DNA of 33,904 nt from Acetobacteraceae bacterium (GTDB lineage Bacteria > Pseudomonadota > Alphaproteobacteria > Acetobacterales > Acetobacteraceae), in assembly GCA_019241425.1 (NCBI GenBank), contig JAFAXA010000197.1, positions 1-33,904 on the forward strand, in the 5' to 3' direction. Position 1 is the stretch's first letter, and every line of letters starts with the position of its first letter. The notes under the pieces are model-generated. The model saw only the letters and a list, made by a program, of their open reading frames with translations. It was not told the origin of the DNA and made no database searches. The position numbers and the translations under genes were made by a program. Positions 26,738 through 33,904 of the stretch are shown here, one piece after another.

Positions 26738-27763
26738 ATGCGCCCGATCACACGACGCACGCTGCTGCGCGGCACGGCCTCCGTGCCGATCGGTGCCGGG
26801 CTAGCCCCCGCGATCATCGGCCGGGCCAACGCCGCGCCGCTGCGCATGAAGCTCTCCTCGTCGCAAGCCAACGATGCCCGCTACGGCAATGGCCGCGTGT
26901 TCCACGACAATCTGGTCAAGCAACTGCAATCGGCCGGGCTCGGCAGCCAGATCACCATCCAGTTTTTCCCGGACAACCAGCTCGGGCAGGAGATCGACGT
27001 CGTCAACTCGGTCAAGCTCGGGGTGATCGACATGATGGTCACCGGCACCTCGATCTGGGCCGACCTCGTGCCGGCGTTTGGCGTCTGCGATCTCGGCTAT
27101 CTGTTCAAGGATTTTCCGCAGCAGACAAAGGCGCTCGATTCGGGCGCCGCAAAGCCGCTCGAGGACATGCTGCTGAAGGGCGCCAAGGTGCATGTCGCCG
27201 GCTGGGCCTACAATTTCGGCGCCCGCAGCGTGCTCTGCAAAACGCCCGTGCATGGACCGGAGGATCTCGCTGGCAAGAAGATCCGAACCTTGCCGAGCAC
27301 CACCATCACCGAAGTGCTGCGGCTGATGGGCGCCGCCGCGACGCCGCTCGCGTTCGGCGAGATCTACACCGCGCTGCAGGCAGGCGTGCTCGACGGGCTC
27401 GAGCACGATCCGCCGACCATCCTCGCCAGCAAGTTCTTCGAGGCCGCGAAGAATTATTCGCTCACGGAACACATCTATTCGCCGCTCGGGCTGTTCCTCA
27501 GCGACGTCACCTTTCAGCGGATCGACCCGAAACTGCGCGACGGCCTTCTCGAAGCGGCTGCGAAAGCGGCAAGCGACACCCGCGCGCACGGGCTGACCGT
27601 CGCCGGCGAAGCGATCGACGAGCTAAAAAAGAAAGGGGTCACGGTGATCGACCCCGACCGTGCGGCGTTCCGTCAGCGCGTCCTCCCGCAAACCGATGCG
27701 TTTGTGAAAGCGCACCCGGAAACCAAGCCGATCGTCGACATCATCCAGTCGACGTCGGTCTGA
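26738..27763 (+). CDS. TRAP transporter substrate-binding protein (DctP family)
   Basis: Twin-arginine-like MRPITRRTLLRGTA signal; FFPDNQLGQEIDVVNSVKLGVIDMMVTG; LAGKKIRTLPSTTITEVLRLMGAAATPLAFGEIYTALQAGVLDGLEHDP. Confidence 0.93.
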   Translation: MRPITRRTLLRGTASVPIGAGLAPAIIGRANAAPLRMKLSSSQANDARYGNGRVFHDNLVKQLQSAGLGSQITIQFFPDNQLGQEIDVVNSVKLGVIDMMVTGTSIWADLVPAFGVCDLGYLFKDFPQQTKALDSGAAKPLEDMLLKGAKVHVAGWAYNFGARSVLCKTPVHGPEDLAGKKIRTLPSTTITEVLRLMGAAATPLAFGEIYTALQAGVLDGLEHDPPTILASKFFEAAKNYSLTEHIYSPLGLFLSDVTFQRIDPKLRDGLLEAAAKAASDTRAHGLTVAGEAIDELKKKGVTVIDPDRAAFRQRVLPQTDAFVKAHPETKPIVDIIQSTSV

Positions 27764-27776
27764 AAGTAAAGCCGAC

Positions 27777-29639
27777 ATGGCGTCGGCCGCGCCGCGTTCC
27801 GAGACCGTGCTGCACCGGGTGCTGATCCGGCCGCTGCTTTGGACCGTGGACGCCGTTGCCGCGCTGCTGCTCGCGGCCGATCTGGTCGTCGTCCTGCTTT
27901 CCGTGTTCTACCGCTTCGTACTCGACGCGCCCTTGGAATGGGCCGACGACGTCGCCCGCGGATTGATGGTGGCGCTGAGCTTCTTAGGCGCGGCGGGTGC
28001 GTTGGCGCGTAGCGAAAACGTGGGCGTGGCGTTCTTCGTGGACAAGCTGCCGCCGGGTGCCCGGCGCGTGGTGGATGCCGCGGTGACGTTGATCGTCGTG
28101 ATCACCGCCGGTTCGATCGCGCTGCACGCCTTCCAGCTCGGACAGCAGACCACGGGACAACTGACCGGCTCCGGCCTGCCGCTTGAATTGAGCTTCTACC
28201 CGATGGCCGTGGGCGGCCTCTGCATGACCGTCTTCGCGCTCGACGTGCTGTTCCGCCAGCGTTTCGCCGATATCGCGCTGGGCGCGCTCGGCCTCGCCGT
28301 GCTGGCCGGACTCTGGTACGGCTGGGGCGAGTTGTCGCCCGACACGCTGCCGGATTCCGGTCCGCTGATGCTGGCCGTGTTCGTGCTCTGCCTTCTGGCC
28401 GGCATGCCGATCGGCTTCGTGCTTGCGTTCTCGGCGCTGGCCTTCGTTTGGGTGGACGGCTCCATACCGGGCGTGATCTTCGCCCAGCAGATGGCGCGCG
28501 GCATCGACAATTTCGTTCTGCTCGCCATCCCGTTCTTCATCCTGATCGGCTATCTGATGGAGGCGAACGGCATGTCCGTGCGTCTCATCGAAGCGCTGGA
28601 GCGGATGGTCGGGCGCATGCGCGGCGGCCTCAATGTCGTGATGGTCCTCAGCATGGTTGTGTTCTCTGGCATTTCCGGCTCGAAGATGGCGGATGTCGCG
28701 GCCGTCGGCTCGGTGCTCATCCCGGCGGCGCGGCGCTCGAATCAGAATCCCGGCAATGCGGTGGCGTTGCTGGCGGCCTCGGCGGTCATGGCGGAAACGA
28801 TCCCGCCTTGCATCAACCTGATCATCCTCGGCTTCGTTGCCAACATCTCGATCGGCGGCCTGTTCATGGCCGGGCTGGTGCCCGCCGGGTTGATGGCGCT
28901 CGTGTTGATCGCCGCGGCGGTCGCGTTCGGCTCTCGCGTCACGCTTGCGGAGTGGGACGCGAGGCCACGAACGCCGATGTCGCAGCTTTGGGGCGGTATC
29001 GCGGTGACGGTCGGGCTGCTCGTCATCATCTTCGGCGGATTCAAGTCCGGCTTCGCCACCGCGACCGAAATCTCCTCATTCGGCGCGCTCTACGCGCTCG
29101 TGGTGGGCGGCCTGGTGTTCCGCGAACTCAGCCCCGGGGCCGCGGCCCATACCTTCATACAATCGGCGACACGGTCCGGCCTCGTGTTGTTCATCGTCGC
29201 CGCCGCCCAGGCGATGGCCTTCGTGCTCACCTTGCAGCAAATTCCGCACGCGCTCGCCGAGGTTATGGTGAGCCTGTCCCAGACCAGTGGCAGTTGGCTG
29301 TTCCTGATCTGCTCGATCGGCATCCTGATTTTCATGGGATCGGTGCTGGAAGGCGCGGCGGCGCTCATCATCTTCGGCCCGCTGCTGGTGCCGGTCGCGG
29401 CACAGCTTGGGATACCGCCGCTGCATTACGGCGTGGTGCTGGTCATCGCGATGGGAATCGGGCTGTTCGCGCCCCCGCTCGGGCTCGGGCTGTACGGCGC
29501 CTGTCTGATCGGCGGCGTGCCGATCGAAGTGACCGTCAAGCCGATGTTGCGCTATCTCGGGCTGTTGTTCCTGTGCCTGCTCGTCATCGCCTTCGTGCCC
29601 GCGATCACGCTGTGGCTGCCCCATGCCCTCGGCTACTGA
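27777..29639 (+). CDS. TRAP transporter fused small and large permease (DctQM)
   Basis: N-terminal DctQ-like half (FYRFVLDAPLEWADDVARGLMVALSFLGAAGAL) followed by a DctM half (IPFFILIGYLMEANGMSVRLIEALERMVGRMRGGLNVVMVLSMVVFSGISGSKMADVAAVGSVLIP). Confidence 0.93.
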   Translation: MASAAPRSETVLHRVLIRPLLWTVDAVAALLLAADLVVVLLSVFYRFVLDAPLEWADDVARGLMVALSFLGAAGALARSENVGVAFFVDKLPPGARRVVDAAVTLIVVITAGSIALHAFQLGQQTTGQLTGSGLPLELSFYPMAVGGLCMTVFALDVLFRQRFADIALGALGLAVLAGLWYGWGELSPDTLPDSGPLMLAVFVLCLLAGMPIGFVLAFSALAFVWVDGSIPGVIFAQQMARGIDNFVLLAIPFFILIGYLMEANGMSVRLIEALERMVGRMRGGLNVVMVLSMVVFSGISGSKMADVAAVGSVLIPAARRSNQNPGNAVALLAASAVMAETIPPCINLIILGFVANISIGGLFMAGLVPAGLMALVLIAAAVAFGSRVTLAEWDARPRTPMSQLWGGIAVTVGLLVIIFGGFKSGFATATEISSFGALYALVVGGLVFRELSPGAAAHTFIQSATRSGLVLFIVAAAQAMAFVLTLQQIPHALAEVMVSLSQTSGSWLFLICSIGILIFMGSVLEGAAALIIFGPLLVPVAAQLGIPPLHYGVVLVIAMGIGLFAPPLGLGLYGACLIGGVPIEVTVKPMLRYLGLLFLCLLVIAFVPAITLWLPHALGY

Positions 29640-29814
29640 GTCGAGGTCTCGATCAAATTCGAAGAAATGATTTCGTCGGCCGTTCCCAAGGGAACTGATG
29701 GAGGCGTCCGTCCCAACGCCCTCCGCAAATTGGGTGTGGGGCTTGCAACCGGAACGCACAGGGTGCCTCATGCGGTGCGGATTCGGTACTCCTGGACGGG
29801 ATGGAAACGCGGCA

Positions 29815-31536
29815 ATGAGAAAACAACTTCTGCTCGCCAGCATCTTGGCTGCTTCCCTTGGGCCGGCCCTGCCGAGTCGGGCGCAGATGGTGTCGCAAAC
29901 GGCATCATCGCGGGAAGCGATGGTGGTCACCGATCAGCACATCGCCTCGGAGGTCGGCCGCGTCGTGCTCGACCTCGGCGGTAACGCCATCGATGCCGCC
30001 GTCGCGATCGGCTACGCCCTCGCCGTGGTTGACCCTTGCTGCGGCAATCTCGGCGGTGGCGGCTTCATGACGATCCACCTCCAGGATGGCCGCGACACCT
30101 TCATCAATTTCCGGGAACGTGCGCCGCTCGCGGCAACGCCGACGCTCTACCAGGATCAGAACGGCAACGTCATTCCCGGACTGAGCCTGTACGGTTATCT
30201 CGCAGTCGGCGTGCCCGGAACCGTCGCTGGCCTCGAGAAAGCGCGTGAGAAGTATGGAACCAAACCGCGCGCTGAGCTGATCGCCCCTGCGATTGCGCTC
30301 GCCGCGGCGGGGTTCGTGCTCGACGAAGGCGACATCACCGAACTGTCTTCGTCCACCAGCGAATTTGCGCAACAGCCGAACGTGGCCGCGGTTTTCCTGA
30401 AAGGAGGCCAGCCCTACCAGGTCGGTGATCGCCTCGTGCAGACCGACCTCGCGCGAACCCTTCTTCGCATTGCCGTGGACGGCCCCGACGCTTTCTACAA
30501 GGGACCGATCGCCGACGCCGTGGTTGCCGCGAGCGCCGCCAATGGCGGCATCCTGTCCAAGGCCGATTTCGAGCAATACACGGCCGAGGAGCTTACCCCC
30601 GTTCAATGTAATTACCGGGGCTACAGAGTGGTTTCCTCACCCCCACCCAGTTCCGGTGGAACTGTGATTTGCGAAATCCTGAACGTTCTCAAAGGCTACG
30701 ATCTGTCGCAACTCGGATTCCACTCGACGGACGCGGTGCACTACACCGTCGAAGCCGAACGCCAAGCCTATGCTGACCGCAATACCTATCTCGGCGACCC
30801 GGACTTCATCAGCAACCCGCTCTCCCAACTCTTGTCGGCCAGCTATGCGCAAGCCATACGCGCGCAAATCGAACCGGCGACCGCGGGGTCTTCCGCCGCA
30901 ACCGTTCCAGGACTTGGCGGCATCGCAACGGAGGTGGCCGAGGGTCCGCACACCACGCACTACTCGGTGGTGGACCGCATGGGGAACGCGGTTTCGGTCA
31001 CTTACACGATCAACAATCTGTTCGGGGCTGGAGTCATCGCCGGGGATACGGGGTTCCTGCTCAACGACGAAATGGACGATTTCACGTCGAAGCCCGGCGT
31101 TCCGAATCTTTATGGACTGGTTCAGGGCAGCGCCAACGACATCCAGCCCGGTAAGCGGCCCCTGAGTTCAATGTCGCCGTCAATCCTGCTGAGGGGGAGC
31201 AATTTGTACATGGTTGTCGGCGCTCCGGGTGGCTCGCGGATCCCCACCGAAGTGCTGGGGGTCATCCAGAACGTCATCGACTACGGCATGGATATCGGCT
31301 CTGCGGTCGCGGCGCCCCGCATTCATCACCAATACCTGCCGGACACGGTGTATCTCGAGCCGAACGCTCTCTCGTCTGATGTCGCCGCAGCGCTGCAAGC
31401 GGAAGGCTACAATCTGACGCAACAAACGACGACGTGGGGATTGGCGGAAGCGATCCTGATCGACCAGTCGAGCGGCCTGCTCACCGGCGCCACGGATCCG
31501 CGGCGTCCTGACGGGCTTGCGGTCGGAACGCCCTGA
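29815..31536 (+). CDS. ggt: Gamma-glutamyltransferase family protein, secreted
   Basis: Signal peptide MRKQLLLASILAASLGPALPSRA; CCGNLGGGGFMTIH; FINFRERAP; catalytic-site context GPHTTHYSVVDRMGNAVSVTYTIN. The internal ATG at 29815 is preferred over 29698. Confidence 0.92.
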   Translation: MRKQLLLASILAASLGPALPSRAQMVSQTASSREAMVVTDQHIASEVGRVVLDLGGNAIDAAVAIGYALAVVDPCCGNLGGGGFMTIHLQDGRDTFINFRERAPLAATPTLYQDQNGNVIPGLSLYGYLAVGVPGTVAGLEKAREKYGTKPRAELIAPAIALAAAGFVLDEGDITELSSSTSEFAQQPNVAAVFLKGGQPYQVGDRLVQTDLARTLLRIAVDGPDAFYKGPIADAVVAASAANGGILSKADFEQYTAEELTPVQCNYRGYRVVSSPPPSSGGTVICEILNVLKGYDLSQLGFHSTDAVHYTVEAERQAYADRNTYLGDPDFISNPLSQLLSASYAQAIRAQIEPATAGSSAATVPGLGGIATEVAEGPHTTHYSVVDRMGNAVSVTYTINNLFGAGVIAGDTGFLLNDEMDDFTSKPGVPNLYGLVQGSANDIQPGKRPLSSMSPSILLRGSNLYMVVGAPGGSRIPTEVLGVIQNVIDYGMDIGSAVAAPRIHHQYLPDTVYLEPNALSSDVAAALQAEGYNLTQQTTTWGLAEAILIDQSSGLLTGATDPRRPDGLAVGTP

Positions 31537-31560
31537 GGAAAGGGCAGAGCCTGGGTGAGA

Positions 31561-31626
31561 TCACGGCCGGCCAATACCGTTGGCAACAGGCCGTGAATAG
31601 TGCGGCAGGGTCTCGGAACCTGCCGC
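31561..31626. terminator. Two adjacent hairpins between convergent ggt and the methyltransferase
   Basis: tcacggcc...ggccgtga (31561-31568 / 31589-31596) and gcggcagg...cctgccgc (31602-31609 / 31619-31626). Confidence 0.4.
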
Positions 31627-31634
31627 GGGGACGC

Positions 31635-33131
31635 TCAGCAGAGGCCGGCCAGGCGCCACACGGGCGACCGCCGCTCCAGCAAGGTTTCGCTCGCGGATCG
31701 GAACTGGACGGCAGTGTCTGTCGCCATGCCGGCCTGAACGGCCCAGGCTTCCGGGCTGGCTTCGCCCCCCTCCATGAGCATGTCGAGGGTCAGCAATTCG
31801 GCAGGAATGGCGGCCAGCCCCGCCCCGAGGCGGAAGCTCGCCATCGCCGCGCCTCCCGCGTTGCTGCCCCCCCGCAGCAGCGAGCGCGCCAGCGTGTGAT
31901 TGAAGCGCTGGGCGGTCCGCTCGGGTGCGGCCCCCGGGCGAGCCACCACCACCGCTTGGCCGGTGCCCAACAGCATGCCGACCAGCTCGGCCGCAATGTC
32001 GCGCTGCCCATGCAGATCAGGCAGCGCCAGCAGCTCGGAAACCAGGTGCGCTTCGCGTCCGAGGGCGGCAACGACCGGCTCGTAGAAGGCCCGTCCCAGC
32101 GTGGCCTTGCCGGCCGGAACCGCCGCCTCGTAAACAAAGTCGTCCGGGCGCACCGTCAATGCGAGCGTCAGCTCGCGGAGTGCCACGTCGCGCTCGGCAT
32201 TGGTGATCCGTCGCGGGCCGCGCACGAACACGTCGTGGCGCAGGCTGCGCGGGTGGCACATGTCCTTGATAAGCTCGCGCATTAGCGGATCGTCGAATCG
32301 CTCCTGCACGGCGCGCTGCGCTTCGGTCAGCATGAGCGCCGGAAAATTCTCCAGCAGGTCGGCGGCGGCGACCCATTCGAGTTTCGCCGGACGCAACGCA
32401 GCGACCACGTCGGCGTGGAAAACGGGGCGCCAGAACGCGTTCATGTATTCATGCGCCAGATACTCGCTCGGCATCTTGGTCAGCCGCGCGACAGGGTCGT
32501 CGCCGAGAGGGGCGGCGGTGAGGTGGCGCGCGCCGGCTTCGTGCAACTGCTTCACCACATCGAGGGCCGCGCTCACTTGCCGGTCGCTGCGAAACGCCAG
32601 CCGCGAACCCGCCTCATGTAACAGGCGCTGGATTCCGAACCCGGCCTGCCAGCCCGGTAGCGAGTTGTAGCTGATATGCAGCACGCCGCCCGCGCGCAGC
32701 TTCGCCGCCAATAGGCGGACGATGCCGTCCTGCACCGGCGGGGCGACCCAGCTCCAAACACCGTGCATGCTGACGACGTCGGCCTGCGGTATCGGCGAAG
32801 CGGCATCGCTAGTGAGCGACGCGAGATCGACTTCGTGGAACGTAACGTTCGACAGCCCGGCGGAGGCGGCGAGCTGGCGGGCTTCAGCTATGTGGGCTGG
32901 GTTGAAATCGATCCCGGTGACGTGCCAGCCGGGGTTGCTCGCCGCCAGCACCAGCGCACTGAGGCCCCGCCCGCAGCCCAGCTCGAGGTAGGACATCGCC
33001 TCGTACAAGGCCGGGATGTCGCTACGCACATTGCCCAGCAGGCACGCCACCGCGAGGTCGGCCGGGGATTGCTGGCGGTAGTAACCGGGCAAGTACGCTA
33101 CATCCGTCACGTACCCGCTGCCCCAGCTCAC
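31635..33131 (-). CDS. Class I SAM-dependent methyltransferase with a long C-terminal extension (methyltransferase regulatory domain-like)
   Basis: LELGCGRGLSALVLAASNPGWHVTGIDFNPAHIAEARQLAASAGLSNVTFHEVDL; VVSMHGVWSWVAPPVQDGIVRLLAAKLRAGGVLHISYNSLPGW. The GTG start overlaps the tssG stop. Confidence 0.88.
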   Translation of the reverse strand: MSWGSGYVTDVAYLPGYYRQQSPADLAVACLLGNVRSDIPALYEAMSYLELGCGRGLSALVLAASNPGWHVTGIDFNPAHIAEARQLAASAGLSNVTFHEVDLASLTSDAASPIPQADVVSMHGVWSWVAPPVQDGIVRLLAAKLRAGGVLHISYNSLPGWQAGFGIQRLLHEAGSRLAFRSDRQVSAALDVVKQLHEAGARHLTAAPLGDDPVARLTKMPSEYLAHEYMNAFWRPVFHADVVAALRPAKLEWVAAADLLENFPALMLTEAQRAVQERFDDPLMRELIKDMCHPRSLRHDVFVRGPRRITNAERDVALRELTLALTVRPDDFVYEAAVPAGKATLGRAFYEPVVAALGREAHLVSELLALPDLHGQRDIAAELVGMLLGTGQAVVVARPGAAPERTAQRFNHTLARSLLRGGSNAGGAAMASFRLGAGLAAIPAELLTLDMLMEGGEASPEAWAVQAGMATDTAVQFRSASETLLERRSPVWRLAGLC

Positions 33132-33904
33132 GTCGCGGCCGCCGCGTGCTGGATCACGACTTCCTCGAAGCGTGCATCATCGGCCGCCCGCCGTCGCGCG
33201 GGCGCGCTCAGCGGCAACCACGTATTCCACCCGAGCCGAGGCCGCGGCTCGGCCGCTCGATCGAGCACCAGCGGCGCGACCTGCGTCGGTTCCAGCATCG
33301 GATTGACGGCGAAACCGATTTCGGGCGGCAGAAAGGCGCGGACGAGCGAAACCAAGCGCGCCAGAACCGGACGGTCCGGCATCAGCGCCTCGAATGCAGC
33401 ACGGCTCATCGGCCCGATGCGCAGCAACACCCTGCCTTGCAAATCCCACGCACGCGTGCCGATCGCGGCGTCCACCCCGAGCCTGCTCCATGGTCCGGGG
33501 AGCAGACCTTGGGCGAGGCGGGTCCGGTCTTCCCTTCGCAGCAGAAGCCAGGCGCCGGCGAATTGCTCGACCCGCACGGCTTGACCCAGCCAGTCCGAAA
33601 GCAGCGATTCCAACCTTTCTGCCGAGCGAGGGTGGGCAGAGAAGAAGCCGGAGTAAAACAGCAGCGGACTCCGATCGCCCGACACCCGATCGGCCATCTG
33701 CGGCGTCGGGTAGCCGGCAAAGGCGAGCAACGCCCCTTCCACCGGGTCGGTTCTCGAAGGGTGGGCGAGCGCCGATGCGGCGGCCGAGCGCGCCGGGCGG
33801 TACTTCATGCCAGCGCGTGCAAACAGCGCCACGAGCCGGTGCGAAAGCATGTCGAGAAAATCGTGCAGCGCGTGCGAGCGATCGCGTCGCGTCGCGATCA
33901 CGCT
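33128..33904 (-). CDS. tssG: Type VI secretion system baseplate subunit TssG (VasB/ImpH), possibly 5'-incomplete at the window edge
   Basis: ALHDFLDMLSHRLVALFARAGMKYRPA; GYPTPQMADRVSGDRSPLLFYSGFFSAHPRSAERLESLLSDWLGQAVRVEQFAGAWLLL; LGVDAAIGTRAWDLQGRVLLRIGPMSRAAFEALMP. A GTG at 33901 may be the start. Confidence 0.85.
   Translation of the reverse strand, partial: SVIATRRDRSHALHDFLDMLSHRLVALFARAGMKYRPARSAAASALAHPSRTDPVEGALLAFAGYPTPQMADRVSGDRSPLLFYSGFFSAHPRSAERLESLLSDWLGQAVRVEQFAGAWLLLRREDRTRLAQGLLPGPWSRLGVDAAIGTRAWDLQGRVLLRIGPMSRAAFEALMPDRPVLARLVSLVRAFLPPEIGFAVNPMLEPTQVAPLVLDRAAEPRPRLGWNTWLPLSAPARRRAADDARFEEVVIQHAAAAT

Noticed and set aside
28448-29698. 416-aa plus-strand ORF in another frame of the TRAP permease
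   Set aside because: Arg/Gly/Ala-rich out-of-frame translation; the DctM frame is clear.
1-33904. CRISPR arrays, tRNA and rRNA genes
   Set aside because: No regularly spaced short repeats, cloverleaf-like segments or rRNA sequence were seen by eye; a tRNAscan/Infernal run would be decisive.

Overview
The window is a GC-rich chromosomal segment that looks alphaproteobacterial (inference from composition and protein style). From left to right it contains: the 3' end of a TPR-repeat protein; a GT4 glycosyltransferase; an ABC exporter; an RND efflux permease/adaptor pair; a 4'-phosphopantetheinyl transferase; a complete minus-strand phosphonate-uptake and C-P lyase operon (phnC-D-E-E-G-H-I-J-K-L-M) preceded by a candidate PhoB box; a degraded accessory patch of about 2.9 kb; an aldo/keto reductase; a DUF2721-like membrane protein; a DHA2 MFS transporter; a catabolic module (2-hydroxyacid dehydrogenase, amidohydrolase, TRAP transporter); a gamma-glutamyltransferase; and, at the right edge, a SAM methyltransferase whose start codon overlaps the stop of a type VI secretion baseplate gene (tssG). 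The degraded patch holds a truncated and frameshifted nitronate monooxygenase, an IS3 remnant inserted in an IS110 remnant, an apparently intact HigBA-like toxin-antitoxin pair, an RND pseudogene scrap and a decayed hypothetical gene. The least explained items are the tssG-coupled methyltransferase, the amidohydrolase whose HxH motif has become GxH, and the nested insertion-sequence scar. No single clearly undescribed system is provable from this sequence alone. All family calls come from reading motifs and recalling families; no database search was run.
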